This document shows positions 26,063 to 35,337 of a stretch of 58,970 nucleotides of DNA, in pieces. How positions within the stretch are numbered: position 1 is the first letter of the stretch; each line of letters begins with the position of its first letter. The notes beneath the pieces were generated by a model that saw only the letters and a program-made list of their open reading frames with translations, was not told the origin of the DNA and ran no database searches. A program made the translations under genes and the position numbers. Source of the stretch: Stenotrophomonas nitritireducens (GTDB lineage Bacteria > Pseudomonadota > Gammaproteobacteria > Xanthomonadales > Xanthomonadaceae); assembly GCF_001431425.1 (NCBI RefSeq), contig NZ_LDJG01000027.1, forward strand, positions 1 through 58,970. The letters are read 5' to 3'.

Positions 26063-26407
26063 ATGGCCGATCTGATTCCGCTGGCGCAGGCGCACTGCAT
26101 TCCGCGCAAAGGCAGCGAGCACCGCCTCGGCGCGGCGCGGCTGGCCGAGCTGCTGCCGCAGGTCGCCGGCTGGGAGCTGGCCGAGGACGGCCATGCGCTG
26201 GTCCGCACATTCCGCTTCGACAACTACCACGGCACCATGGCGTTCGTGAACGCCCTGGCCTGGGTCGCGCACCGCGAGGACCACCATCCCGACCTGGGCG
26301 TCCATTACGACCGTGCAATCGTCCGCTTCTCCACGCACGACGTGGGCGGCCTGAGCGAGAACGATTTCATCTGTGCCGCCAAGGCATCCGCACTTGTGGA
26401 GCAATGA
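26063..26407 (+). CDS. phhB: 4a-hydroxytetrahydrobiopterin dehydratase (pterin-4a-carbinolamine dehydratase)
   Basis: Recycles the carbinolamine form of the pterin cofactor of aromatic amino acid hydroxylases. The 114-residue product has the usual size and motifs: [57 protein letters not shown], with the catalytic His pair in the EDHHPD motif. A strong GGAGG stands nine bases before the ATG. phhA is not nearby. The gene is followed after one base by a TonB-C lipoprotein gene, so the two are probably translated from one mRNA. Confidence 0.93.
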   Translation: MADLIPLAQAHCIPRKGSEHRLGAARLAELLPQVAGWELAEDGHALVRTFRFDNYHGTMAFVNALAWVAHREDHHPDLGVHYDRAIVRFSTHDVGGLSENDFICAAKASALVEQ

Positions 26408-26408
26408 C

Positions 26409-26822
26409 ATGAAAGCGCATCTCCTGCTGGGCTCGCTCGCCACCATTGCAGCGCTCAGCGCCTGCGGCCCTTCCGAACCGGCGCCGCCGGCGATCGCTCC
26501 CACCGAAGTGGCTGCGGTACAGACCCCACCACCGGATTACCCCGTCGAACTGGCCTGCAGCGGCGTCGGCGGGCAGAGCGTGCTCAAGGTCGTCGTCGGC
26601 CCCGAGGGCGCGCCCACCGAGGTCGCGCTGCTCACCAGCAGCGGCAACAGCCAACTGGACGACGCGGCGATCCACCGGGTGCGCGAGTGGAAGTTCAAGG
26701 CCGCCACCCGCAATGGCCAGGCCGTGCCGACCACCATCCAGGTGCCGGTGAGCTTCAACCCGCCCGAACCGAAGCCGGACAGCTGCTTCGCCATCGAGGA
26801 GCGCATGCGGCGCGGCGGCTGA
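26409..26822 (+). CDS. Lipoprotein with a TonB C-terminal-like domain
   Basis: A 137-residue protein with a lipoprotein signal peptide (MKAHLLLGSLATIAALSAC, acylated Cys19), a short Pro/Ala linker and a TonB-C-like fold. The domain features are SVLKVVVGPEGAPTEVALLTSSGNSQLDDAAIHRVREWKFKAA, then VPTTIQVPVSFN. In TonB proteins this fold binds outer-membrane receptors, but here there is no membrane-spanning rod, so it cannot transduce energy by itself. Free TonB-C lipoproteins are common in Xanthomonadaceae and have no settled function. The start codon is one base after the phhB stop. A longer in-frame start at 26373 would lose the signal peptide. Confidence 0.82.
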   Translation: MKAHLLLGSLATIAALSACGPSEPAPPAIAPTEVAAVQTPPPDYPVELACSGVGGQSVLKVVVGPEGAPTEVALLTSSGNSQLDDAAIHRVREWKFKAATRNGQAVPTTIQVPVSFNPPEPKPDSCFAIEERMRRGG

Positions 26823-26851
26823 CCGCCACAACGGCCTCCGCGAGCGCCTCC

Positions 26852-27661
26852 ATGCCTGCGGTCTCCACCGAGCACCTGTGGGTCGCGTTCGCGCTCACGC
26901 TGGCCGCCGGCCTGGCAACCGCCATCGGCAGCCTGATGGTGCTGTTCTCCAGACGTCCGGAACCGCGCCTGCTCGCCTTCGGGCTGGCGTTCGCCGGCGG
27001 CGCGATGGTGTATGTATCGCTGTCGGAAATCCTGAACAAATCGATCGCCTCGTTCGCGCTGGCGCATGGCGAGCGGCTGGGCTTCGCCTACGGCACGTTC
27101 TCCTTCCTCGGCGGCGTCGCGCTGATCCTCGCCATCGACCACCTGATTCCCAACCCGCACGAAAGCCTGGACAAGCGCGACCCGCTGTTCCGCGAGGACA
27201 ACCGCGGCTATGTCCGGCGGGTCGGCCTGCTGACCGCGGTGGCGATCACCGCGCACAATTTCCCCGAAGGCCTGGCCACCTTTTTCGCGACGCTGGAGAG
27301 CCCGTCGGTAGGCATGCCGCTGGCCTTCGCCATCGCCATCCACAACATCCCCGAGGGCATCGCCATCGCGGTACCGGTGTATTTCGCCACCGGGAACAAG
27401 TTGTACGCCTTCGCCGCCAGCCTGCTGTCGGGGCTGGCCGAACCGGTGGGCGCGGCCCTGGGCTACTTCGCCCTGGCCGGTTCGCTGTCGCATACCACCT
27501 TCGGCATCGTGTTCGGGATGATCGCCGGGGTGATGGTCTTCCTGGCACTGGACGAACTGCTGCCGGCCGCCAAGCGCTATGCCCGCGGCCACGAGACCGT
27601 GTACGGGCTGGTGGCCGGCATGGCGACGCTGGCGATCAGTCTGGTGTTGTTCAAGTGGTGA
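26852..27661 (+). CDS. zupT: ZIP-family metal transporter (ZupT-like)
   Basis: An inner-membrane importer of zinc and other divalent metals. The 269-residue product has eight predicted helices. The two diagnostic metal-binding motifs are HNFPEGLATFF in helix 4 and HNIPEGIAIAVP in helix 5. A loop between helices 3 and 4 (IPNPHESLDKRDPLFREDNRGYV) is longer and more acidic than usual. The start at MPAVSTEHLWVAFALT opens directly before helix 1. It lies 29 bases after the TonB-C lipoprotein gene on the same strand. Metal preference cannot be read from sequence, so the symbol follows the ZupT subfamily only. Confidence 0.9.
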   Translation: MPAVSTEHLWVAFALTLAAGLATAIGSLMVLFSRRPEPRLLAFGLAFAGGAMVYVSLSEILNKSIASFALAHGERLGFAYGTFSFLGGVALILAIDHLIPNPHESLDKRDPLFREDNRGYVRRVGLLTAVAITAHNFPEGLATFFATLESPSVGMPLAFAIAIHNIPEGIAIAVPVYFATGNKLYAFAASLLSGLAEPVGAALGYFALAGSLSHTTFGIVFGMIAGVMVFLALDELLPAAKRYARGHETVYGLVAGMATLAISLVLFKW

Positions 27662-27730
27662 GACGGCACCGCCGCAGGAGCGGCCTCAGCCGGGGGCTTT
27701 ACCGGCAAGGTCCACGGGCACTGTCCGGCC

Positions 27731-28720
27731 TTACCTGAGCCGGTCCAGCGCCTCGACCAGCTCCGGCGCCAGCGGCGCATTGAGCACGTAGGGCGTCTTG
27801 CCGCCGTCGAGCGCGAATTCCAGCGAGGCCGCGTGCAGGAACAGCCGCTTCAGCCCGATCTGCTCCCGGAACCGCTTGTTGACGGCAGGATCGCCGTACT
27901 TGTCGTCGCCTGCGACCGGATGGCCGATGTGCTGGGCATGCACGCGGATCTGGTGGGTACGCCCGGTCTCGATCCGTACCTCGCAGTAGGAATGGCCGCC
28001 GCGCCGCTCCAGCACCTTGAAGTGGCTGAGCGACGGCTTGCCGGCGGCATTCACCTGCACGTGGCGTTCGCCGCCCTGGCGCAGGCCGACATGCAGCGGC
28101 GCGTCCACGCTCATCACCCCGTCGGGCATGCGCCCGACCAGCAGGGTCAGGTAGCGCTTGCGGATCCCGCCGGGACCGGAACCGTCGTGGTCCTCGCGCA
28201 GCAGCGCCTGCAGCTCGGTCAACGCCGAGCGCTTCTTGGCCATGACCAGCAGACCGGAGGTGTCGCGGTCCAGCCGGTGGACCAGTTCCAGGTTCTGGTT
28301 CGGGCGCTGCGCGCGCATGGTCTCGATCGCGCCATGGCTGATGCCGCTGCCGCCATGGCTGGCCACTCCGGACGGCTTGTTGATGACCAGCAGCCGCGCG
28401 TCCTCGAAGACGATCGCCTGCTCCATGCGCTGCAGGAAACCGGCCGGCGGCGGGGCCTTGTCTCCGACTTCGGCGAGATTGACCGGCGGCACGCGTACTT
28501 CCTCGCCCGCCTCCAGCTTGCGCTCGGCCTTGGCACGACCGCCATTCACACGCACCTGTCCGCTGCGCACCAGCTTGTAGACCAGGCTGCGCGGCGCACC
28601 CTTGAGCTGGCCCAACAGGAAGTTGTCCAGGCGCTGTCCGGCCCGGTCTTCCGGAACCTTGATCAGGCGCACGCTGGATTTGCCCGCGGACGGGATGCGG
28701 CGGTCTTCGGAGTCAGTCAT
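27731..28720 (-). CDS. rluC: 23S rRNA pseudouridine synthase (positions 955/2504/2580)
   Basis: Isomerises three uridines of 23S rRNA to pseudouridine. The 329-residue product has an N-terminal S4 RNA-binding domain (LDNFLLGQLKGAPRSLVYKLVRSGQVRVNGGRAK) and the RluA-type catalytic domain with HRLDRDTSGLLVMAKK, where Asp is the catalytic residue, plus IETGRTHQIRVHAQHIGHPVAGDDKYG. Divergent pairing with rne, as here, is the classical rluC position. The start was set at MTDSEDRRIP because upstream frame lacks homology. The intergenic DNA must contain promoters for both genes. Confidence 0.94.
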   Translation of the reverse strand: MTDSEDRRIPSAGKSSVRLIKVPEDRAGQRLDNFLLGQLKGAPRSLVYKLVRSGQVRVNGGRAKAERKLEAGEEVRVPPVNLAEVGDKAPPPAGFLQRMEQAIVFEDARLLVINKPSGVASHGGSGISHGAIETMRAQRPNQNLELVHRLDRDTSGLLVMAKKRSALTELQALLREDHDGSGPGGIRKRYLTLLVGRMPDGVMSVDAPLHVGLRQGGERHVQVNAAGKPSLSHFKVLERRGGHSYCEVRIETGRTHQIRVHAQHIGHPVAGDDKYGDPAVNKRFREQIGLKRLFLHAASLEFALDGGKTPYVLNAPLAPELVEALDRLR

Positions 28721-29129
28721 CTGCCTGTTTATTCTGTTACACTCGGGGAGCGAGATAAGGGTTTGATTTCGTTGGAAGTTGTCCAGGGCCAGAAGCCCGG
28801 CTTCCGACGGATCCGGCACAGTGCGCGGCCACCGCCCCCGGGGCGGCCATGTTAGCGGCTCGTCGGCGCTCCCGGCCATCGCCGGATGCCAAAAGCATCC
28901 GTGCTGGACGAAAACACATGTCCCGTGCGACGCCCTGGCCCCGGCCGGGGCGGCCGCCGGCCCCGAAACACCTGAAACCAAGTACACAAGCGCTCCCGCG
29001 GCCTGCCGTGGTGTCGTAGCGCTGGAAACCCAAGCCGCCCTACCCGCGCCTGCGCGAGGGGCGGCGAGCCGTGTCCAGAGGCGAAACGCCATGGCGTTCC
29101 GCGCGGTAGCAGCGCGCGAGGAACGCACA
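28721..29129 (+). promoter_or_regulatory. rluC-rne intergenic region and long rne leader
   Basis: 409 bases without a gene. A TACACT hexamer at 28738-28743 may be the rne -10, giving a leader near 380 bases, similar in length to the known E. coli rne leader that mediates RNase E autoregulation. The leader is GC-rich with many small hairpins. The last 50 bases hold a small stem (29080-29090, GGCG-AAA-CGCC) and a larger one over the ribosome-binding site, listed separately. Promoter placement is tentative; the leader role is inferred from gene identity. Confidence 0.5.
29094..29126 (+). promoter_or_regulatory. Hairpin covering the rne ribosome-binding site
   Basis: GCGTTCC (29094-29100) pairs perfectly with GGAACGC (29120-29126), and GCGC (29101-29104) with GCGC (29112-29115). 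The Shine-Dalgarno GAGGAA (29118-29123), 6 bases before the ATG at 29130, lies in the 3' side of the stem. An in-frame ATG at 29091 opens into the stem and would add 13 residues to RNase E if used. Confidence 0.65.
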
Positions 29130-32100
29130 ATGAAGCGAATGCTGATCAATGCCACGCAGGCTGAAGAACTGCGCGTGGCCATCGTGGACGGCCAGACCCT
29201 GTACGACATCGACATCGAACAGCCGTCCAAGGAACAGAAGAAGTCCAACATCTACAAGGGCCGCATCACCCGGCTCGAACCCTCCCTCGAAGCGGCCTTC
29301 GTCGAATACGGCGGCGACAAGCACGGCTTCCTGCCGCTGAAGGAAATCTCCCGCGACTACTTCCAGGCCGGCGTCGACCACAACAAGGCCGGCATCCGCG
29401 AGCTGCTGCGCGAGGGCCAGGAAGTGGTGGTCCAGGTGGACAAGGAAGAGCGCGGCAACAAGGGCGCCGCCCTGACCACGTTCATCTCCCTGGCCGGCCG
29501 CTACATGGTGCTGATGCCCAACTCGCCGTCGGCCGGCGGCGTCTCGCGCCGCATCGAGGGCGAGGACCGCGCCGCGCTGAAGGACGCGCTGGACAAGCTG
29601 AACATCCCCGACGACATGGGCGTGATCATCCGCACCGCCGGCGTCGGCCGCGACGCCGAAGAGCTGCAGTGGGACCTGGACTACCTGCTGCAGGTGTGGC
29701 GTTCCATCGCCGAGGCCGCGCTGGCCAAGCCGGCCCCGTTCCTGATCTACCAGGAATCGCGCCTGATCGTGCGCGCCCTGCGCGACTACCTGCGCGCCGA
29801 CATCGGCGAGATCCTGGTCGACACCGAGGAACTGTACGAGACCGCGCGCGAGTTCATGCAGCAGGTGATGCCGCAGACCCTGCGCAAGCTCAAGCACTAC
29901 AAGGACGACATCCCGCTGTTCAACCGCTTCCAGATCGAATCGCAGATCGAGGCGATCTACGAGCGCAACGTGCGCCTGCCCTCGGGCGGCTCGATCGTGG
30001 TCGACCAGACCGAAGCGCTGACCGCCGTCGACGTGAACTCGGCCCGCGCCACCAAGGGCAGCGACATCGAGGACACCGCGTTCCAGACCAACCTGGAGGC
30101 CGCCGAGGAAGTGGCCCGCCAGCTGCGCCTGCGCGACCTGGGCGGCCTGGTGGTCATCGACTTCATCGACATGTCCTCGAACAAGCACCAGCGCGAAGTC
30201 GAGAACCGCCTGCAGAACGCCCTCAAGTACGACCGCGCCCGCGTCCAGCTGGGCCGCATCTCGCGCTTCGGCCTGATGGAAATGAGCCGCCAGCGCCTGC
30301 GCCCGAGCCTGGGCGAATCCAGCCAGATCGTCTGCCCGCGCTGCGACGGCCAGGGACGCATGCGCAGCGTCGAGTCGCTGTCGCTGTCGATCATCCGCGT
30401 CGCCGAAGAGCATGCGATGAAGGAGAACACCGGGCAGGTGCTGGTCCAGGCTCCGGTGGAGATCGCCAACTTCCTGCTCAACGAGAAGCGCGGCGCGCTG
30501 CGCGAGATCGAAAAGCGCCATGACGCGCCGATCATCATCGTCGCCGACGAGCAGCTGCACACCCCGCACTACGAAGTCACCCGCCTGCGCGAGAACGAGC
30601 TGGGCGAGGAATCGGGCAAGCCGAGCTACCAGCGCGGCACCCCGCGCAAGCTGCCGGTGCACGCCCTGACCAAGGCACAGCTGAACATCCCGCCGGCACC
30701 GGCGGTGACCCACGTCAAGCACAGCCAGCCGGCCCCGGTCCGCGAGATCGTCGAACCGACCCCGGCTCCGGCGCCGGTTGCCGCTCCGGTTGCCGCCGCT
30801 CCGGCTGGCGGCGGCGTGATGGGCTGGCTCAAGCGCGTCTTCGGTGGCGAAACCGCCAGCGCGGCGCCGGCCCAGCCGCAGCCGCGCCAGGACAACGGCC
30901 GCGGCAACCGCAACGACCGCAACCAGCGCCGCGACAACCGCAATGGCGGCGGCAACAACGGCCAGCAGGCGCGCAACTCCGGCAACGCGAACGGCAACCG
31001 CCGCGACGAGCAGCCGCGTCGCGAGGAGCGTCGTGACGATCGCCGCCAGAACGCCGGCAACCCGCAGCAGGGCCAGAACCCGAATGCCGGCCAGCAGCAG
31101 CCCAAGCAGCGCAACGAACAGCAGGCGCAGCAGGGCAAGCAGCAGCGCAACAACGAACAGCAGCAGCCCAAGCAGCAGAAGCAGCCCAAGCAGCCCCGGC
31201 CGCAGCAGGATGCGGACAAGGCCGCCCCGCCGCTGAGCGAGAAGCCGGCGCGGCAGCCGCAGGCCGAAGCGCCGCGTCCGCTCGCTCCTGCCGCGCAGGT
31301 TGCCCCGACCGCCGCCGTGGTAGTCGCCGCCGTGGCCACGGAAATGTCCGAAGCGCCGGTCAAGGCGCTGCCGCCGGTGGCCGCGGAAGACGGCGCGTCG
31401 GTGGCCGCCACGGCCGAACAGCCGGTGGTCGCCAGCGTGGATGAAGCCAATGCCGCTCCCGCCACCGACGACGCCAATGGCGACGGCGCTAGCCGCCGCC
31501 GTCGCGGCCGCCGTGGTGGCCGTCGCCGTCGCCGCGGCAATGCGGAAGGCACCGGCAGCGCCGATGCCGACGTGCTGGGCAATGACGACGACATCGCCGA
31601 CGAGGGCGAGGACATCGGCCACGAGGCCGCCGAACCGGCAGCCGTGCCGGCCGCGGCCCAGCCCGAGTTCGATTTCGACGACGAACCCGCAATCGTGGAA
31701 GCCCCTGCCCGCGCACCGCGCACCGCGCAGACCACCGCGCCCGGCACGCAGCAGGTCGAGTCGGCTGAAAAGGCCGTCGCCGCGGCCGAAGCCGTGGCAG
31801 AAGTCGTTGCGCCTGCCGCCGTTGCAGCGGCTCCCGCGCAGCCGGAACCAGCAGTGGAAACGGCCGTGCCGTCGCCTGCGCCGGAAACCACGCCTGTCGC
31901 CGAACCGGTGGTGGAAGCCGTGCAGCCTGTCGCCGCGCCGGTGCAGCCGGAAACCCACCCGGAGCCGGTCGTCGCCGCCGAACCTGCCGCGCCGGCAGAA
32001 GCGGTCGTCGTCGTTGCCGGGGAACCGGCTGCCGATACGCCCGCTGCGACGCCCGTTGCCCAGGCCGCGCCGGAGCCGGCCTTGCCGGAAAACGGCCAGT

Positions 32101-32249
32101 TGTTCGCCGAAGCGGCGGCACCGGCAACCGAGGAAAAGCATGAGGCTGCTGTCGAGGCGCCGCATGCCCCGGCCGTGGAGTCCGTGGAAGCCGCGGTCGC
32201 GACGACCGATGCCGAGGCGAACGCGGACGAGCCGCATCGCAACGCCTGA
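29130..32249 (+). CDS. rne: Ribonuclease E
   Basis: Endonuclease that starts mRNA decay, processes rRNA and tRNA, and scaffolds the degradosome at the inner membrane. The 1039-residue product starts [21 protein letters not shown], with an S1 domain (~35-120). The catalytic region carries metal-binding Asp301 ([12 protein letters not shown]) and Asp344 (VVIDFIDM), and the Zn-link CPRCDGQG is at 402-409. From ~residue 500 the protein is low-complexity: an amphipathic segment ([13 protein letters not shown], probable membrane contact), a Gln/Asn/Arg-rich stretch, an Arg-rich patch ([16 protein letters not shown]) and a long Ala/Pro/Glu/Val tail. Such tails bind RNA and degradosome partners. It is monocistronic with a strong terminator. 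Confidence 0.96.
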   Translation: MKRMLINATQAEELRVAIVDGQTLYDIDIEQPSKEQKKSNIYKGRITRLEPSLEAAFVEYGGDKHGFLPLKEISRDYFQAGVDHNKAGIRELLREGQEVVVQVDKEERGNKGAALTTFISLAGRYMVLMPNSPSAGGVSRRIEGEDRAALKDALDKLNIPDDMGVIIRTAGVGRDAEELQWDLDYLLQVWRSIAEAALAKPAPFLIYQESRLIVRALRDYLRADIGEILVDTEELYETAREFMQQVMPQTLRKLKHYKDDIPLFNRFQIESQIEAIYERNVRLPSGGSIVVDQTEALTAVDVNSARATKGSDIEDTAFQTNLEAAEEVARQLRLRDLGGLVVIDFIDMSSNKHQREVENRLQNALKYDRARVQLGRISRFGLMEMSRQRLRPSLGESSQIVCPRCDGQGRMRSVESLSLSIIRVAEEHAMKENTGQVLVQAPVEIANFLLNEKRGALREIEKRHDAPIIIVADEQLHTPHYEVTRLRENELGEESGKPSYQRGTPRKLPVHALTKAQLNIPPAPAVTHVKHSQPAPVREIVEPTPAPAPVAAPVAAAPAGGGVMGWLKRVFGGETASAAPAQPQPRQDNGRGNRNDRNQRRDNRNGGGNNGQQARNSGNANGNRRDEQPRREERRDDRRQNAGNPQQGQNPNAGQQQPKQRNEQQAQQGKQQRNNEQQQPKQQKQPKQPRPQQDADKAAPPLSEKPARQPQAEAPRPLAPAAQVAPTAAVVVAAVATEMSEAPVKALPPVAAEDGASVAATAEQPVVASVDEANAAPATDDANGDGASRRRRGRRGGRRRRRGNAEGTGSADADVLGNDDDIADEGEDIGHEAAEPAAVPAAAQPEFDFDDEPAIVEAPARAPRTAQTTAPGTQQVESAEKAVAAAEAVAEVVAPAAVAAAPAQPEPAVETAVPSPAPETTPVAEPVVEAVQPVAAPVQPETHPEPVVAAEPAAPAEAVVVVAGEPAADTPAATPVAQAAPEPALPENGQLFAEAAAPATEEKHEAAVEAPHAPAVESVEAAVATTDAEANADEPHRNA

Positions 32250-32269
32250 GCGCATCGCGTCCTGGAATG

Positions 32270-32297
32270 AAAAAAGCGGCCTTCGGGCCGCTTTTTT
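32270..32297 (+). terminator. Bidirectional Rho-independent terminator after rne
   Basis: Six A, then GCGGCC, a TTCG tetraloop, GGCCGC and six T. The A/T flanks make it usable on both strands, ending rne and possibly also transcripts of the regulator gene that converges from 33037. Confidence 0.92.
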
Positions 32298-32389
32298 CAT
32301 GGTGCCCCTCCCTGCGCCCTACCCCATCGGGCATCCGTGAGGACAGCCTGTCCTGTGGTCTTTCACCTGCCGCCGGCACGCCGGACGGA

Positions 32390-33037
32390 TCAGATCGCCT
32401 TCGACGGATCGCCCACGCCGTACTGGGCCGCCAGCCGGGCCAGCGCGATGTTGTCGTGCACGCCGGTCTTCTGGAACAGCCGCGACTTGTGCGTGTTGAC
32501 GGTCTTGGCGCTCAGGCTCAGGCGCCGGGCGATCTCCTCCTGGCGGCGCCCCTGCACCAGCAGCAGGGCCACTTCCAGTTCGCGCGGCGAGAGTCCATCG
32601 AAGGGCGATACATCGCCGCCGATATTGGACAGGGCCAGGTTCTGGGCGATGTTGTTGGCCAGGTAGCGCCGGCCCTGGGCGACGTCATGGATGGCACGGA
32701 CCAGCTCCCTGGCATCGCCGCCCTTGCCGACGTAGCCCGAGGCACCTGCCTCCAGCAGACGCTTGGGCATCGGGCCGTCTTCCAGCACCGACACGATGAT
32801 GACGCGGGTGCCGTGGTCACCCTTGACGATGCGCTCGGTGATTTCCAGCCCGCTCAGCCCCGGCAGGTTCAGATCGCACAACACCACGTCCGGTTTCAGC
32901 CGGCGGATCTGCGGCAATGCGACTTCGCCGCTGTCCGCCGCGCCGACCACCTCGATCCCGGTCTCGCCTGCCAGGATCATCTGGATCCCGGTGCGCACCA
33001 GCGCGTGGTCGTCAATGAGAAATACCTTGATGGTCAC
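32390..33037 (-). CDS. NarL/GacA-type response regulator
   Basis: A 215-residue response regulator. The receiver domain begins VFLIDDHALVRTGIQMIL, has the phospho-acceptor Asp55 in VVLCDLNLPGLSGLE and ends in a Lys-containing ASGYVGKGGDARELV loop. The LuxR-type helix-turn-helix is FDGLSPRELEVALLLVQGRRQEEIARRLSLSAKTVNTHKSRLFQKTGV. Length and composition fit the GacA/UvrY branch, which activates small RNAs that sequester CsrA/RsmA. No sensor kinase gene is adjacent, which is usual for gacA. I rate GacA as the best guess but not certain. The gene stands alone, with 271 bases to the next gene upstream that show no strong promoter match. Confidence 0.85.
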   Translation of the reverse strand: MTIKVFLIDDHALVRTGIQMILAGETGIEVVGAADSGEVALPQIRRLKPDVVLCDLNLPGLSGLEITERIVKGDHGTRVIIVSVLEDGPMPKRLLEAGASGYVGKGGDARELVRAIHDVAQGRRYLANNIAQNLALSNIGGDVSPFDGLSPRELEVALLLVQGRRQEEIARRLSLSAKTVNTHKSRLFQKTGVHDNIALARLAAQYGVGDPSKAI

Positions 33038-33308
33038 TATCCGCTACCTCCCCGCCAACCCAGGTGACAGTTGCAGCCCGCCGCGCACTCCATGCTTCGG
33101 AGCGACGGGTGGTGGATTCCACTGCCCGCCATTGCGCAAGCCACGCGTATTATCAATCAGAAAGAGGTCGGCCCCGATGCTTGGAATCGACATGCGCGGC
33201 CGGCTCCCCTGCCAGGCATGATCCGGCCCTGATCGGCACCGGACGACCGACCATGACACGGTGCATGTGGGCGCGTCACGCAACCATCAGGGCATCCCTC
33301 GCCTGCAA

Positions 33309-34007
33309 TTAAGGATTCCCCGCAGCAGGCAGCGACCAACGATGCCGGAACAGCAGCGCATGCACGCCGGTCACCCATATCAACGCCGCGCACCAGCCTC
33401 CCAGGATATCGGAGGGGTAATGCACGCCAAGGTAGACGCGCGACAGGCCGACGCATGGCACGAAGACGATGGCGGCGATCAACGCCGGCCAGCGCCAGCG
33501 CGTGTTCCATGCAAGGAACACGACGACGGCGGCCAGTGTCATCGACCCCATCGCATGCCCGCTGGGAAAGCTGAAGGTACTTTCCGGTGCAATCGATTCC
33601 CACAGTCCCGGACGCTGCCGCTGGAACAACTGCTTGCTGCCCACGTTCAACAGCGCCGAACCCACCAGCGCGGTAACGGCGAACACCGTATCCCGCCAGC
33701 GCCGTCGCAAAGCGAGCATGGCCACCAGCAGAATATCCAGCGGAATCACGCCCCATTGGTAGCCCAGCCGGGAGGCCAGCACGAAGAAGGCATCCACCGC
33801 GGGCGATGCGAGGCTGTGCATGCGCCACAACAGCGCCTGGTCGAAATGCAGCGATTCGGCCTCGTGGATCTCGTCGGCCAGGGTCACGAAACCGGCCAGC
33901 GGCAGCAGCAGGCAGATGAACAGCACCACGATGCGCCAGGCGTTGTGCGCAAGCCAGTCGCGCACGCCGGCCGCCTCGCGGCGCGACTCAGCCGGCGTGG
34001 CGCGCAT
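33309..34007 (-). CDS. PAP2-family membrane phosphatase
   Basis: A 232-residue integral membrane phosphatase with about six helices and the complete acid-phosphatase signature: KQLFQRQRP (K-x6-RP), FPSGHAMG (PSGH) and [12 protein letters not shown] (SR-x5-H). Members dephosphorylate phosphatidate, phosphatidylglycerol phosphate or undecaprenyl pyrophosphate (PgpB/YeiU types). The gene begins inside the last 20 bases of ispG and so is translated from the same mRNA. That neighbour makes undecaprenyl-pyrophosphate recycling an attractive but unproven role, since IspG lies on the isoprenoid route. Signature residues face the periplasm in the family. Confidence 0.88.
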   Translation of the reverse strand: MRATPAESRREAAGVRDWLAHNAWRIVVLFICLLLPLAGFVTLADEIHEAESLHFDQALLWRMHSLASPAVDAFFVLASRLGYQWGVIPLDILLVAMLALRRRWRDTVFAVTALVGSALLNVGSKQLFQRQRPGLWESIAPESTFSFPSGHAMGSMTLAAVVVFLAWNTRWRWPALIAAIVFVPCVGLSRVYLGVHYPSDILGGWCAALIWVTGVHALLFRHRWSLPAAGNP

Positions 34008-35253
34008 AGCGGTTCTCGACGTAATCGTCGATCAGCGCCACGAACTCCTGCGCGATGTTCTCGCCCCGCAACGTCACCTTCTTCTCGCCGTCGACGAACA
34101 CCGGCGCGGCCGGCGCCTCGCCGGTACCGGGCAGCGAGATGCCGATGTTGGCATGGCGCGATTCGCCCGGGCCGTTGACGATGCAGCCCATCACCGCCAG
34201 CGTCATGTTCTCCGCGCCCGGGTGGCTGACGCGCCACACCGGCATCTTCTCGCGGACGTGGTTCTGCACCACCTTGGCCAGTTCCTGGAAGAACTCGGAC
34301 GTGGTCCGTCCGCAGCCCGGGCAGGCGGTGACCATCGGAGTGAACGCACGCTGCCCGGTGGTCTGCAGCAGCTCCTGCGCGACGATGACTTCCTGCGTGC
34401 GCGGCTGCCCCGGCTCGGGCGTGAGCGAGATGCGGATGGTGTCGCCGATGCCTTCCTGCAGCAGCACCGCCAGCGCCGCCGACGAGGCGACGATGCCCTT
34501 GCTGCCGATGCCGGCCTCGGTCAGGCCCAGGTGCAGGGCGAACTCGGAGCGGCTGGCGAGGTCGCGGTACACCGCGATCAGTTCCTGCACGCCGCTGACC
34601 TTGGCCGACAGCACGATGCGCTCGCGCGGCAGGCCGAGTTCCACCGCGGTCTGCGCCGAATCCAGCGCCGAACGGATCAGCGCCTCGCGCAGCACGCGAC
34701 CGGCGTCCCACGGCTGCTCGCGGCGGCTGTTCTCGTCCATCAGCTTGGCCGCCAGCGCCTGGTCCAGCGAACCCCAGTTGGCGCCGATGCGCACCGGCTT
34801 GTCGTACCGGATCGCGAACTCGATCAGCTGCGCGAACTGGGTGTCTTTCTTCTTGCCGAAGCCGACGTTGCCCGGGTTGATGCGGTACTTGGCCAGCGCT
34901 TCGGCGCAGGCCGGCTCCTGGGTGAGCAGCTGGTGGCCGTTGTAATGGAAGTCGCCGATCAGGGGCACCTCGATGCCCATCATCCGCAGCTTCTCGACGA
35001 TGCGCGGGATCGCCGCCGCCGATTCGGCGTTGTTGACGGTCAGCCGCACCATCTCCGAGCCGGCACGCCACAGCTCGGCCACCTGGCGGACGCTGGCGGC
35101 GATATCGGCGGTGTCGGTATTGGTCATCGACTGGACGACCACCGGATGGCCGCCGCCGACTTTCACTCCGCCGATGTCGACGGCATGGGTGATGCGGCGG
35201 GGCCAGGCCGTGGCGTCGGCGGGAGGAGTCGGGCGGGTGACGGCGTCGTGCAT
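33988..35253 (-). CDS. ispG: (E)-4-hydroxy-3-methylbut-2-enyl-diphosphate synthase
   Basis: Penultimate enzyme of the MEP isoprenoid pathway, a 4Fe-4S protein that reductively opens the cyclic diphosphate. The 421-residue product has the TIM-barrel start [24 protein letters not shown] and the cluster-binding end, [15 protein letters not shown] plus [16 protein letters not shown] [17 protein letters not shown]. The start was placed at MHDAVTRP (35253). An in-frame ATG at 35262 would add three residues but lies inside a TAAAAT -10 hexamer. The PAP2 gene overlaps its 3' end by 20 bases. It diverges from a redox-responsive two-component system. Confidence 0.96.
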   Translation of the reverse strand: MHDAVTRPTPPADATAWPRRITHAVDIGGVKVGGGHPVVVQSMTNTDTADIAASVRQVAELWRAGSEMVRLTVNNAESAAAIPRIVEKLRMMGIEVPLIGDFHYNGHQLLTQEPACAEALAKYRINPGNVGFGKKKDTQFAQLIEFAIRYDKPVRIGANWGSLDQALAAKLMDENSRREQPWDAGRVLREALIRSALDSAQTAVELGLPRERIVLSAKVSGVQELIAVYRDLASRSEFALHLGLTEAGIGSKGIVASSAALAVLLQEGIGDTIRISLTPEPGQPRTQEVIVAQELLQTTGQRAFTPMVTACPGCGRTTSEFFQELAKVVQNHVREKMPVWRVSHPGAENMTLAVMGCIVNGPGESRHANIGISLPGTGEAPAAPVFVDGEKKVTLRGENIAQEFVALIDDYVENRYARHAG

Positions 35254-35266
35254 GGCGCGCATTTTA
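35254..35266 (-). promoter_or_regulatory. -10 hexamer abutting the ispG start (possible leaderless mRNA)
   Basis: On the minus strand TAAAAT (35261-35266) is followed by seven bases and the ATG at 35253. No Shine-Dalgarno sequence is present. The -35 region is weak. Confidence 0.45.
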
Positions 35267-35324
35267 GCGCGCCCGTCCGTCCCATCGCATGAACCATCGC
35301 GAGCTACGACGGGCCCGGACGCAT

Positions 35325-35337
35325 TACGATGCACCCC
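35325..35337 (+). promoter_or_regulatory. -10 hexamer abutting the sensor kinase start (possible leaderless mRNA)
   Basis: TACGAT (35325-35330), then seven bases, then the ATG at 35338. An upstream in-frame ATG at 35329 overlaps the hexamer. The arrangement mirrors the ispG start 84 bases away on the other strand. Confidence 0.4.

Noticed and set aside
29040..32300. A 1086-codon minus-strand frame opposite rne
   Set aside because: Shadow of rne in GC-rich DNA. The sense strand has all RNase E motifs and the antisense translation has none.
33038..33308. A small gene in the gap upstream of the NarL-type regulator
   Set aside because: Short frames there lack ribosome-binding sites, motifs and codon bias. 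I see only a possible promoter region.
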